A stretch of 64,000 nucleotides of DNA from Candidatus Bathyarchaeota archaeon A05DMB-4 (GTDB taxonomy: Archaea > Thermoproteota > Bathyarchaeia > Bathyarchaeales > SOJC01), in NCBI GenBank assembly GCA_019685575.1, contig JABFQO010000001.1, forward strand, positions 1 through 64,000, read 5' to 3'. The notes under the pieces are model-generated. The model was not told the origin of the DNA, did not search any database, and saw nothing but the letters and a program-made list of their open reading frames with translations. Shown piece by piece: positions 36,766-45,303 of this stretch; the stretch's first letter is position 1; every line of letters starts with the position of its first letter. Both the position numbers and the translations under genes were made by a program.

Positions 36766-37653
36766 TTAAATCGCCTCCATTTTCTGCGCAAGTTGAAGAA
36801 CTGGGCTTCGGTGGAAGTCTAGGCTTAGTTCTTTAGAGGGCACACCGAACGATAAAGCGAGCAGTTCCATGATGTTAATGCAGGGCAAGTTGTGTCGTAT
36901 GCCGTATCTTCTGAGCATCACTTGGCCGGTTTCAAACTGCACGGTGCATGCGGGGCATGTTAGGACGACTGCTTCTGCGCCCATGTCTTCCATGCGTTTC
37001 AGTTTAAGCGCAAGTCTTTCTTTAAGCGAGAATTCTTCGTCTGCTTGCATGCCTGGATAACCACAGCACAGTTTTTCTAGTCCATAGTCAACCACTGTTG
37101 CGCCGGTGACTTGGGCGATTTGTTTCATCATGTTAGGTTTCCGCATCATGTCTTCGCCCTCGTGGCCTCGGTAAAGGTGGCAGCCGTAATGCATGGCTAC
37201 TTTGATTTTCTGAGGTTTCTTGACGAGTCCTTTTAACTTGGCGAAGCCTATGTCTTCGGCGAGCACCTCGACGGCGTGTTTCACGTCTATCGTGCCCTTG
37301 TACTGCTTTCCAAACTCGCGGAGAAGTTGGTTGGTTTCTTTCAGCATCTTCGGGTCGTGCTTCAGCGTTTCATTCGCCTCGATAAGTGTCTCGTAGCAAC
37401 CGTTGCACAGAGTCATAAGGTCCAAGCCCTTTTCTTCAGCCATTGCGAGGTTTCTTGCTGCTGCTGCAAGCCAAGCCTTTTGGTCGATTAGGCGGGAGAT
37501 GACGGGTTCTGGGCAGCATGTGTAGCCCTCCAAGTCGACTGCTTCTATGCCTGTTTTTTCGAACACTTTTTTTGCCGCAATTTCTATGCTCGGAAGCCGC
37601 AGAGGAATCATGCAGCCGAGGAATGAAACATACTTAACCATGCTTGTTTTCAC
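36766..37653 (-). CDS. hdrB: Heterodisulfide reductase subunit B (HdrB), copy 2
   Basis: A second HdrB of 295 residues, placed inside the group 4-type hydrogenase operon. Both cysteine sets are complete: FLGCMIPLR, YTCCPEP and LCNGCYET, then HYGCHLYRG, KLCCGYPG and TCPACTVQF. It overlaps the NuoC-like gene by four bases and precedes the large subunit by three, so it is translated with them. It differs clearly from copy 1 (32320), notably in the first CC motif, which is followed by Pro rather than Gly. It probably receives electrons from the soluble hydrogenase or the adjacent four-cluster ferredoxin. Confidence 0.9.
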   Translation of the reverse strand: MKTSMVKYVSFLGCMIPLRLPSIEIAAKKVFEKTGIEAVDLEGYTCCPEPVISRLIDQKAWLAAAARNLAMAEEKGLDLMTLCNGCYETLIEANETLKHDPKMLKETNQLLREFGKQYKGTIDVKHAVEVLAEDIGFAKLKGLVKKPQKIKVAMHYGCHLYRGHEGEDMMRKPNMMKQIAQVTGATVVDYGLEKLCCGYPGMQADEEFSLKERLALKLKRMEDMGAEAVVLTCPACTVQFETGQVMLRRYGIRHNLPCINIMELLALSFGVPSKELSLDFHRSPVLQLAQKMEAI

Positions 37654-38330
37654 TCTCCTCCTACTTTGTAGCGCAACCGTTTCTTTTCCATGTCATAGCC
37701 AACTTTCTCTGCGAACCCAGACTCTTCCATCAGACTCTGGAATTCTTTCATGGCTTTTTCATCAGTGAAAGTCAAAGGCGGAGTGCGCGGTAGTCCTGCT
37801 TCGACGCGTTTCTTTTCGATGAACGATGATACTGAAAACACGCAGCCTGAAGATATCAGTGCCTCGGCTGAGGCTTTGGCTTGTGAAGGCAAATCGACTC
37901 CATGCGGTTCTCGTAATGGTCTTTTATCGTTCGGCCAATTTGCTGGAAGAATCAGTGGTTGAGGTTGGTGGTGGTTGGTGAATTTGGCGCCGAAAAGGTC
38001 TGAGATTTCTCTTTCTATGAAGTTTGCGGCTGGAACGATGTCGACTATTGAGTCTATTGTGTTGTCTTCTTTGGGTTTTACGGTTCTAAATGTAACGACA
38101 TTGCCGCCGACGTGGAAGTGGTGTAGGAATTCTAGGTCTAAACCGTGATCCACAGCAGAGACGGTGATGAGTCTTGTTTCATACTTTTGCGTAAGGGTTT
38201 TCACGGCTTTTCTCAGCGCTTCGGGCCTGATTCGTAGGAAGACACGGTGTTTTTTTGGAGATTCTGCTTCAAAAACGTCGTTGGCTAGGGTTTGTTTCAT
38301 GTCTTTGATTATTTCTTGTTCATTTACCAT
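37650..38330 (-). CDS. NuoC-like hydrogenase subunit
   Basis: It matches the 30-kDa subunit family of complex I and group 4 hydrogenases (NuoC/EchD). The key segment is IVPAANFIEREISDLFGAKFTNH (about 115-137), followed by WPNDKRPLREP. About 70 C-terminal residues with a helix-rich, charged sequence extend beyond the usual end. It stabilises the NuoD-like subunit and is not expected to carry cofactors. It is the second gene of the operon. Confidence 0.87.
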   Translation of the reverse strand: MVNEQEIIKDMKQTLANDVFEAESPKKHRVFLRIRPEALRKAVKTLTQKYETRLITVSAVDHGLDLEFLHHFHVGGNVVTFRTVKPKEDNTIDSIVDIVPAANFIEREISDLFGAKFTNHHQPQPLILPANWPNDKRPLREPHGVDLPSQAKASAEALISSGCVFSVSSFIEKKRVEAGLPRTPPLTFTDEKAMKEFQSLMEESGFAEKVGYDMEKKRLRYKVGGE

Positions 38331-38342
38331 GTTTCTTCACTC

Positions 38343-38810
38343 CTATGGGTAGTTTTTCCTGTTGAATTCCCATGCTTCTTCTCGTTTTGCTACGCGGATT
38401 GCTTGGGGTGAACAGAATTTGGCGCATTGCGGTTCGCCGTTGCAGAAGTCGCATTTCATGGAGATTCTGTAGTCTTTGTTGAACCATGGCACGCCCAGAG
38501 GACAAGATACCGTGCATGTTTGACAACCAATGCATTTCATCTGATTTATCCGCACCAGCCCAGTTTTTTCGTCCTTTATTATGGCTTCTTTTGGGCACGA
38601 TGCGACGCAGACGGGTTCATCACAGTGTTGACAGTAGATGGCTTCTAACGCGCCGTTGTTTTGGTCGAAGACAACGTGTAAATGTGCCTTGTTGAAGTCT
38701 ATCTGGTTGAAATGAAAGAACGAGCAGGCGATTTCGCAGTACCGACAACATGTGCATTTTTGCGGGTCATAAAGCAAAACTTTCTGTTGTGCAGTAGCTT
38801 GTTTTGACAT
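38343..38810 (-). CDS. Ferredoxin-type electron carrier with four [4Fe-4S] sites (HycB/CooF-like)
   Basis: 155 residues with four cysteine groups: CTCCRYCEIAC, CQHCDEPVCVASCP, CIGCQTCTVSCP and CDFCNGEPQCAKFC. The pattern matches HycB/CooF-type iron-sulfur subunits that link a hydrogenase to an electron donor. It is the first gene of the soluble group 4-type operon, 12 bases before the NuoC-like gene. It likely ferries electrons between the hydrogenase, HdrB copy 2 and perhaps HdrA. Confidence 0.92.
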   Translation of the reverse strand: MSKQATAQQKVLLYDPQKCTCCRYCEIACSFFHFNQIDFNKAHLHVVFDQNNGALEAIYCQHCDEPVCVASCPKEAIIKDEKTGLVRINQMKCIGCQTCTVSCPLGVPWFNKDYRISMKCDFCNGEPQCAKFCSPQAIRVAKREEAWEFNRKNYP

Positions 38811-38833
38811 TGTTGCCCCTCAATTTTTGGTTT

Positions 38834-38846
38834 ACTTTTTTATAGT
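38834..38846 (-). promoter_or_regulatory. Probable promoter of the group 4-type hydrogenase operon
   Basis: On the minus strand ACTATAAAAAAGT stands about 25-35 bases before the ferredoxin start, the spacing of a BoxA for a leaderless transcript. The divergent maturation protease starts at 38945, so the 134-base spacer may serve both. Confidence 0.5.
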
Positions 38847-38944
38847 TTTAGAAGCATCATATGGAGTAGAAAGCCTTATTTAGAGTTTTCGAGAGATGGA
38901 GCCAACTAGGTAAATATTGTATATAGTGGAAAGAAGGATAAAAA

Positions 38945-39433
38945 TTGACGTTGCTCAGCCAACTGGAAACGTGGTTACGCCATAGCAAGAACATTGTAAT
39001 CCTCGGCGTAGGCAACCCACTCCGCGGAGACGACGCAGTGGGTACGCAAATTTTACGGCAACTGCAAGGCAAAGTGCCAAATCACGTGAACCTTATACCG
39101 TGCGAAACTGTGCCCGAAAACTTCACAAGCAAAATCATAAAGTTCAACCCCACCCACGTGCTTATCATAGACTCCGCTGAAATGAATGAAGAAGCAGGCG
39201 CCGTCAGGCTTTTCCCCGCCACAAAAATCGCTGGATTACCAGTTTCCACACACAACGCTCCGCTTTCAATGCTGACGGATTATTTGAAACACGCCATAAA
39301 CCCGAAGATGGCTTTGCTGGGAATTCAACCTAAGCAAACAGAACTTAATCAAGGCTTGAGCAAAGAAGTCGAAAAAGCAAGCGGTCAAGTTGTGATGGTT
39401 CTTGAGCGCTTATTGAACCGTCGTGGAGGCTAG
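38945..39433 (+). CDS. hycI: Hydrogenase maturation protease (HycI/HyaD type)
   Basis: Cuts the C-terminal tail from a [NiFe] large subunit after Ni insertion. Family marks are the N-terminal VILGVGNPLRGDDAVGTQI with the metal-binding Asp (about residue 25), LIIDSAEMNEEAGAV with the second Asp (about 75) and a His near THNAPLS (about 102). The length of 162 residues is typical. It diverges from the group 4-type operon and overlaps the end of hdrA by 24 bases. Both large subunits in the cluster carry a cleavable tail, so it could serve either. Confidence 0.93.
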   Translation: MTLLSQLETWLRHSKNIVILGVGNPLRGDDAVGTQILRQLQGKVPNHVNLIPCETVPENFTSKIIKFNPTHVLIIDSAEMNEEAGAVRLFPATKIAGLPVSTHNAPLSMLTDYLKHAINPKMALLGIQPKQTELNQGLSKEVEKASGQVVMVLERLLNRRGG

Positions 39434-41785
39434 TTTCTCTTTTATCTTCGCTCTAACCTCTGGTTTTAGCGGTCCTATTTTCTGGATTCTTTGGGCGGTT
39501 GTTTCGAAAATATTGATTATCTTATCATATTGTGGCAGTGTGGTGGCTATGGACATTAACCTCAGCGAGTCGACGCCGTAGTTGCGGAGTTCTTTCTTCA
39601 TCTGGTTCACGTATTCCCGCTGTGCGTCTTCCTTGAACACACTATCGTCGCCCTCCACGAAGATTACACCATCCGCGCCTGACGCGAACGCATGCAACAC
39701 ATGTTTCAAGCCGACTCGTCCCGTGCTGGGGACGCTGATGATTTCCACGTTAGGCGTGTAGTTGGTCCGTGTTTGTCCCGCCAAATCCGCAGACCCGTAA
39801 GCCGTGGCGCCTTCGATGAACGCGATTATTTTTGGCGAAACGCCTCCTTGGCTTACGCCTTCAATCTGCGCCATCAACTGAGCGTCCGTACAATGGTTGA
39901 GTTCAATAGCATTTTGAGGACAACGGGGCACGCAGATACCGCAGCCTACACACGACACGGGGTTAATCGAATATCCCTTGTCAGTCTTCGTGACCGCACC
40001 GACTGGGCAAACTTGCATACAAACGCCACAATTGTTGCATTTTTCTGGCATGATGTATGCGATTTCGGGTGAGACTGGGATTTCGCCTTTTCCAACAAAA
40101 GTTGCAACTCGGGAAGCCGTTGCCATGGCTTCGAGCGTTGTCTCTCTGACGTCTTTGGGGCTTAGAACGCATCCACACGCGAATATTCCTTCTTTCTGGC
40201 TGTCTACTGGTTTGAGCTTGTAGTGTCTCTCGACGAGGAAACCATCCGCGCCGACCGATGCGCCGATTTTCTTGGCAAGTTCTGGAAGCCCAAGCGGCGG
40301 AGTAATTCCTGCGCTGAGGATAACAAGGTCGAATGTGCCTTCTATGTCTCTGCCGAGAAACGTGTCTTCTGCCCTAACTAAAAGTTGTCCATCAGGCTGC
40401 GGAATTATCTCTGAAACCCTGCCCCTAACAAACTTGACTTGGTGATCCAAAGCCTTAGCGTAAAACTCTTCATACCCCTTACCATCAGCCCTAATGTCAA
40501 TGTAGAAAATCCACGGCTCAGCATCGGGCACGGCTTTCTGCAACAACAAAGCCTGCTTAATCGCCGCCATACATCCGATTTTGCAGCAGTGTTCCACGCC
40601 TTTGCCTTTGTTGAGCATGCGGCTACCTACGCAAAGAACGAAGGCAACCTTCTTGGGCATCTTGTTGTCCGAAGGTCGACGGAAGCCTTGCAGCATTAGG
40701 CGTTCAAACTGCAGGTTCGTGACAATATTGGGGTGCAAGCCGTAACTGTATTCTTCGAAGATTTTTGGGTCAATCTGCTCAAAGCCCGTCGCGGTCACGA
40801 TGGCTCCAATATCTAATTCAATTGTTTCGTCTTTCTGGTCGAAGTTGACAGCGTGGGCTTTACAGAATTTTTCGCAGACTCGGCAGATGCCCTTTTGGAA
40901 GAACAAACAGTGCTCTTTGTCGATGATGTAAGTGCGGGGCACCGCTTGCCTAAACGGCGTGTAAATGGCTTTTCTTTGCTGCGTCGCCGCTTCGAATTCG
41001 CTGGCAACCTTAACTGGACATTTCTTTGCACACTCCCCGCAAGCAGTACATGCAGGACCAACGTACCGCGGATGCTTTGTGACGATGGCGCGGTAGTTGC
41101 CCGGTGTGCCCTCGATAGCCGTAACTTCGGCGTTTGTGAAGATTTTAATGTTGGGGTGCTGAGCAGCGTAAACCATCCTAGGCGTGAGGATGCATTGTGA
41201 GCAGTCGAGGGTTGGGAAGGTTTTGCTGAGTTGTGCCATGTGTCCGCCGATGCTTGGGCTTTTTTCTACGAGATAAACTGGGAAGCCTTTGTCGGCGAGT
41301 TCCGTGGACGCCATTATGCCAGCGACGCCTCCGCCGATGACTAGGACGCTTTTCTTTACGGGCATTGATTTCTGCTCGAGCGGTTGCAGTTCTCGGGCAC
41401 GTTTGACGGCGCCTCGGACAAGGTCTATGGCCTTGATTGTGGCTTTTTCCTTGTCGCTATGCACCCAACTGACTTGTTCACGAAGGTTCACCATCTCAAA
41501 ATAATACGGGTTCAACCCGGCAGATTGTACTGTGCGTCTAAAAGTGTCCAGGTGCATACGGGGAGAGCATGAGGCGACTACGATGCGGTTTAAGCCGTTC
41601 TCTTTTATACCCTTCACTATCATTTCCTGCCCCGGGTCGCTGCAGACGTATTCGTAGTTTACGGCAACCGTAACACCGTCTAGTTTGGACACGGCTTCAC
41701 GGACTTTTTCGACATCCACGGTGTCGCTGATGTTGCCTCCACAGTGGCAGATGTAAACGCCGATTTTAGGTTCCTCGTTGGTCAT
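39410..41785 (-). CDS. hdrA: HdrA fused to a degenerate MvhD domain (QmoB-like)
   Basis: HdrA is the flavin subunit where electron bifurcation occurs. From ATG 41785 (791 residues) the order is IGVYICHCGGNISD, an FAD Rossmann motif VLVIGGGVAGIMAS near 145, and the cluster signature TLDCSQCILTPRM. Iron-sulfur groups follow at CTACGECAKKCP and CRVCEKFCKAH. Two C-terminal ferredoxin motifs are CNNCGVCMQVCP and CVGCGICVPRCP. Residues 648-791 align with MvhD but lack its cysteines: FIEGATAYGSADLAG replaces FLCNWCAYAGADLAG. QmoB also has an HdrA-MvhD layout. Residues upstream of 41785 are not family-like. Confidence 0.92.
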   Translation of the reverse strand: MTNEEPKIGVYICHCGGNISDTVDVEKVREAVSKLDGVTVAVNYEYVCSDPGQEMIVKGIKENGLNRIVVASCSPRMHLDTFRRTVQSAGLNPYYFEMVNLREQVSWVHSDKEKATIKAIDLVRGAVKRARELQPLEQKSMPVKKSVLVIGGGVAGIMASTELADKGFPVYLVEKSPSIGGHMAQLSKTFPTLDCSQCILTPRMVYAAQHPNIKIFTNAEVTAIEGTPGNYRAIVTKHPRYVGPACTACGECAKKCPVKVASEFEAATQQRKAIYTPFRQAVPRTYIIDKEHCLFFQKGICRVCEKFCKAHAVNFDQKDETIELDIGAIVTATGFEQIDPKIFEEYSYGLHPNIVTNLQFERLMLQGFRRPSDNKMPKKVAFVLCVGSRMLNKGKGVEHCCKIGCMAAIKQALLLQKAVPDAEPWIFYIDIRADGKGYEEFYAKALDHQVKFVRGRVSEIIPQPDGQLLVRAEDTFLGRDIEGTFDLVILSAGITPPLGLPELAKKIGASVGADGFLVERHYKLKPVDSQKEGIFACGCVLSPKDVRETTLEAMATASRVATFVGKGEIPVSPEIAYIMPEKCNNCGVCMQVCPVGAVTKTDKGYSINPVSCVGCGICVPRCPQNAIELNHCTDAQLMAQIEGVSQGGVSPKIIAFIEGATAYGSADLAGQTRTNYTPNVEIISVPSTGRVGLKHVLHAFASGADGVIFVEGDDSVFKEDAQREYVNQMKKELRNYGVDSLRLMSIATTLPQYDKIINIFETTAQRIQKIGPLKPEVRAKIKEKLASTTVQ

Positions 41786-41836
41786 GACGGTTTTCTCCAA
41801 AGAGGTGAATGTGAGGTTGTAGAATAACGATAAAGC

Positions 41837-41848
41837 GTTATATAAGCA
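41837..41848 (-). promoter_or_regulatory. Probable hdrA promoter (BoxA)
   Basis: CTTATATAACGC on the minus strand lies about 52-63 bases before the hdrA start at 41785. This supports the shorter start, because the longer frame would begin almost on the TATA box. Confidence 0.45.
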
Positions 41849-41943
41849 CTTAAGCATCACGCTTTTTCAGCAAAAACGCGCTTTCTTAAGCAAAGAAGAA
41901 GAATTGGGCGCATCTGAAGAACGGCGCGAATAATGAAAGGCGA

Positions 41944-42105
41944 CTACTTTACGATTTCCCGCTTCTTCCACCGCAAATTCTTACTGTGGCATTTTCGGCA
42001 TTTTATCGCAGAAGAAGCATTCCTTACGCCGCATGCGCGGCAGATTTTGAAATAGAGCCTCCGCTTCTGTGCGATGGTTTTCTTAGTCGGGTCTGTAATC
42101 GGCAA
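41944..42105 (-). CDS. rpl40e: Large ribosomal subunit protein eL40
   Basis: A 53-residue zinc-ribbon ribosomal protein. On the minus strand, TTG 42105 gives MPITDPTKKTIAQKRRLYFK, then the zinc ribbon CRACGVRNASSAIKCRKC and the basic end NLRWKKREIVK. This matches archaeal eL40 in length and cysteine spacing. An in-frame stop just upstream fixes the TTG as the only possible start. TATA-like AAAGTATATTTG (minus strand, near 42150-42163) may drive it. Confidence 0.92.
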   Translation of the reverse strand: MPITDPTKKTIAQKRRLYFKICRACGVRNASSAIKCRKCHSKNLRWKKREIVK

Positions 42106-42246
42106 TCATTAACACGCTCGTGTTGCTCTACGCTCAAGACAAAACACGCACAAATATACTTTTCCATAAAATCCTTACTCACCCGCACGTAAGCAGAACG
42201 TTTATAATTCAAAACTGTCATCAAACACCAACCACGTGAAAAAGAT

Positions 42247-43056
42247 TTGAAATGCCAGCAGTGCAACGTCGAAACCTACATGCCATTCCGTTGTCCCTAC
42301 TGCAACGGTTATTTCTGCGCCGAGCACCGGCTCCCAGAAAATCACAACTGCCCCGAGCAATGGAAAGCAAAAACGCCGCAACCACCATCACCCGTATTTA
42401 CTCAACGAGAAAACCGAGATGCTTACGAACACACGGTTACGTTTCAACCCATGCTACCCGCCGGAAAAACCAAACTCGTCACCTTCAGCAAAAAAGAACT
42501 ACAACACTTACTCGTCGGCACAGCGCTGGTGTTGGCAGTGGGGCTTTCCATCATGCTGGAATTCAACAGCCAAATTTCCACAGCCCTAATTCTTGCCGCG
42601 CTGTTCACCGCGTCATTCCTCTTACATGAACTTGCCCACAAAATCGCCGCGCAACATTTCCGTCTCTGGGCAGAGTTCCGTCTAACACTGTGGGGTGCCA
42701 TCATCACACTAATCTCCATAATCTCGCCATTGTTCAAAATAATCTCGCCCGGCGCAGTGATGATTGCTGGCGGTTTCGTTGACCGAAAAATCATGGGAAA
42801 AACAGCCATCGCCGGACCGTTAACCAACATCACCCTCGCCGCAATTCTCGGCACTGTTGCCTTCCTTACGTTTGACCCTCTAGTTTTCTCCATAACTGCG
42901 TATACGGCTTTCATTAACGCCTTCCTCGCCGTGTTCAACCTCATACCCTTTGGCATCATGGACGGCTTCAAGGTTTTTGGGTGGAATAAACTGGTCTGGG
43001 CTCTGGCGTTTTCCGCGTCAATTGCGCTTATGTTTTTTACAATCCTCTACGTTTGA
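42247..43056 (+). CDS. AN1 zinc finger fused to M50-type (site-2 protease) membrane protease
   Basis: Residues 1-40 are an AN1-type zinc finger: [34 protein letters not shown] linker of about 50 residues follows, then an intramembrane metalloprotease with [10 protein letters not shown] (about residue 123) in the second hydrophobic segment. Further membrane segments lie near 80-95, 150-170, 185-205 and 215-265, with a second motif [12 protein letters not shown] (the family's NxxPxxxLDG type, with Met for Leu). It should cleave membrane-spanning substrates; the zinc finger probably binds protein partners. The start is TTG 42247. The combination occurs in other archaea but its target is unknown. 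Confidence 0.88.
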   Translation: MKCQQCNVETYMPFRCPYCNGYFCAEHRLPENHNCPEQWKAKTPQPPSPVFTQRENRDAYEHTVTFQPMLPAGKTKLVTFSKKELQHLLVGTALVLAVGLSIMLEFNSQISTALILAALFTASFLLHELAHKIAAQHFRLWAEFRLTLWGAIITLISIISPLFKIISPGAVMIAGGFVDRKIMGKTAIAGPLTNITLAAILGTVAFLTFDPLVFSITAYTAFINAFLAVFNLIPFGIMDGFKVFGWNKLVWALAFSASIALMFFTILYV

Positions 43057-43065
43057 GCCAAAAAA

Positions 43066-43374
43066 CTACATTAACTCGATGCTCACGTAAACTTCTTCTG
43101 GTACACGGATGCGCATGATTCGCCGCATCACGCGGTCCTCGGCGTCGATGTCGATCAAGCGTTTGTGGATACGCAGTTCCCACTTGTCCCATGTTTGCGT
43201 GCCTTCGCCGCACGGGGACTTCAAAACCGGCACCTTAAGTTTCTTCGTGGGCAAGGGAATCGGGCCTGTGATTTTTACGCCTGTTTTTTCAGCGATAGCC
43301 TTGAGTTCGCTGCATACTTCTTCCAGTTTTGTGTAATCTGAACTTGTTAATCGTATTCGCGCTTTTCTTGCCAC
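43066..43374 (-). CDS. rps10: Small ribosomal subunit protein uS10
   Basis: A 102-residue ribosomal protein of the 30S head. It opens ARKARIRLTSSDYTKLEEVC and contains KITGPIPLPTKKLKVPVLKSP and WELRIHKRLIDID, the standard uS10 signature. It stands alone here; elongation factor 1A, its usual archaeal neighbour, is not in the window. Confidence 0.96.
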   Translation of the reverse strand: MARKARIRLTSSDYTKLEEVCSELKAIAEKTGVKITGPIPLPTKKLKVPVLKSPCGEGTQTWDKWELRIHKRLIDIDAEDRVMRRIMRIRVPEEVYVSIELM

Positions 43375-43414
43375 TGGTTTGATACGCTCCGTGACGCTTC
43401 TAACCGTCGGCTCG

Positions 43415-43426
43415 TTTTTAAATACT
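43415..43426 (-). promoter_or_regulatory. Probable rps10 promoter (BoxA)
   Basis: On the minus strand AGTATTTAAAAA lies about 40-50 bases before the rps10 start, matching archaeal TATA-box composition and spacing. Confidence 0.45.
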
Positions 43427-43538
43427 TTTTGCCTTGAACAATAACCAGCAAAGGCTATAAGAACTTAACTGTGGAAGAAGAATGTCGTCCCCAAAAAACA
43501 ATTAAGCCACATGAAAGATAGATTAAGTATGATGAGAG

Positions 43539-44309
43539 ATGAGGAGGGCACGTTTTTTCTGTGTAGTTTGCGTTATCCTCGTTGGTAACTTGTTGGTCTT
43601 TGCTTCTAACATCCAACCAGTAAACGCGCCTATACCGCCGTTGCCCAAAATCTACATAAAATTCGACGGCAGCATCGACCCTCCGACAGCGCCCATTCAC
43701 AGTGACAATAACGTCACCTACACGTTTACGAGCGGCATCATAAACCGCACAATCATCATCGAAAGAAGCAACATAATTCTTGATGGAAACAAATACACAC
43801 TCGAACGGCGCCCAATACTAGCCGCTGGTCAAGGCATAATCATAGAAAACCAAAACAACATAACCATTCAAAACCTAACCGTCAAGGGGTTCTCAGTCGG
43901 CATAAGCCTATCCCACACAAACGACGTAACTATACGCAAATGCAAGATAACAAGCAATGGAGTGATAGGCATCGAAACCGCCCTTTGCTCACGCACAACC
44001 ATCGCACAAAACAGCATAGTCGAGAATGGCTACGGCGTCTCAATAGGTTATTCTCAACACAGCAACGTTACACTTAATAGTTTCTTAGGAAGCGACCAAA
44101 AAAGCCTTGAGGTCTGGGGAGAAGCGCTCGTAGATTTTACGCATTCGATTGACCAAACAAACCTCGTCAACGGCAAACCCGTGTATTATTTGATGAACCT
44201 CCAGAACACGACAATAGACCCTAGCACCTACCCAGATATAGGGTGGCTGGCGCTCATAAACTCGACACGTATAATCGTTAAAGACTCGAACCTCACCGGA
44301 AATGGATAA
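43539..44309 (+). pseudogene. NosD-like beta-helix surface protein, N-terminal piece (ends at in-frame stop)
   Basis: The signal peptide (RRARFFCVVCVILVGNLLVFA) is followed by Asn/Ile-rich right-handed beta-helix repeats (for example IILDGNKYTL, ITIQNLTVKGFS and VTIRKCKITSNG). The frame stops at TAA 44307-44309 after NLTGNG, but the same frame continues at once with GLLMAYTSNSIISNN in the next piece. A CAA-to-TAA change would restore NGQGLLMAYT, a normal turn in this family. I read both pieces as one gene of about 570 codons broken by a nonsense mutation or base error. Confidence 0.75.
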
Positions 44310-44318
44310 GGACTTTTA

Positions 44319-45251
44319 ATGGCTTACACGTCAAACTCGATAATAAGCAACAACACCGTCATAAACAACGCCGAAGGCATTTGGCTCAGACACTGCACAA
44401 ACAACACAATCATCAAAAACTACATCTCAAACATCGGAGAAGGCATTTTCCTCGGCGGCTTCTCAGAAAACAACACCATCGCTGAAAACAACATAATATA
44501 CAACTGGGCAGGCCTCTCCATATACGAATCTGCCACCAACAACCTCATCTATGGAAACACTATAGCGGGAAACCTAGAGGGCGTCGAGTTCGGAGCAGCC
44601 TCCGGCAACAAATTTTATCACAACAACTTCAAAGAAAACATCTATCAAACCTCGTTCACCTTTGACGAGTACCCCCAAGTTTGGGATGACGGCTATCCTT
44701 CAGGCGGCAACTACTGGAGCAATTACTTAGGCGCAGACGCTAACGGCGACACCATAGGCGACACGCCACATTACGTCGCCGCAAACAACACGGATCACTA
44801 TCCGTTGATTGCGCCTATAACTGTCTTCAACGTGGGCACATGGAACAACGAAACCTTTTACGTCGAAGTCATAAGCCCTTCGAACGTGACAAATTTCGAC
44901 TTCTCCCCAGCCAACAAAACACTCAGTTTTGACGTAGAAGGCACGAACGGTACCCTAGGCTTTTGTCGAGTAACGATTCCGCTTGGTCTCATGTGGTGCG
45001 ACGACCGTAACCAGTGGGCAGTGAAAGTTGACGGCGAACTAGTGCAACGCAACGTCACTGAAACAACCCGCACGTTTATCTACTTCACGTACGCCCACAG
45101 CAAAAAAAGAGTAGAGATAACAAGCACACACGCGACATCAGAATTCTACCCCTCAACAATCGCACTGCCACTAACAATAGCAGCAACACTTCTGGCAATC
45201 GTGGTTGCTTTAAAGAAAAAAAGGTTCGTTCGACAAATTCAACCGCGCTGA
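44319..45251 (+). pseudogene. NosD-like beta-helix surface protein, C-terminal piece
   Basis: It continues in the same frame as the preceding piece. More beta-helix turns (NTVINNAEGIWL, NTIAGNLEGVEF) are followed by the GGNYWSNYLGADANGDTIGDTPHY cap and then a beta-sandwich region. A C-terminal membrane anchor (IALPLTIAATLLAIVVAL) is followed by a basic tail. The intact protein would be displayed on the cell surface. The cap motif is shared with the remnant at 12923, so these belong to one family of surface proteins. Confidence 0.75.
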
Positions 45252-45303
45252 ATAGAATATTTTTTAAGACTGGGAAAAGATAAGTTATATTTGAGGGTGA
45301 GAT

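Noticed and set aside
42024-42266. Minus-strand open frame overlapping the AN1-protease start
   Set aside because: It runs over the eL40 gene in a different frame and over the divergent promoter; eL40 explains the conserved sequence.
44307-44309. Possible pyrrolysine or selenocysteine readthrough in the NosD-like gene
   Set aside because: The stop is TAA, not TAG or TGA, so neither recoding is expected.
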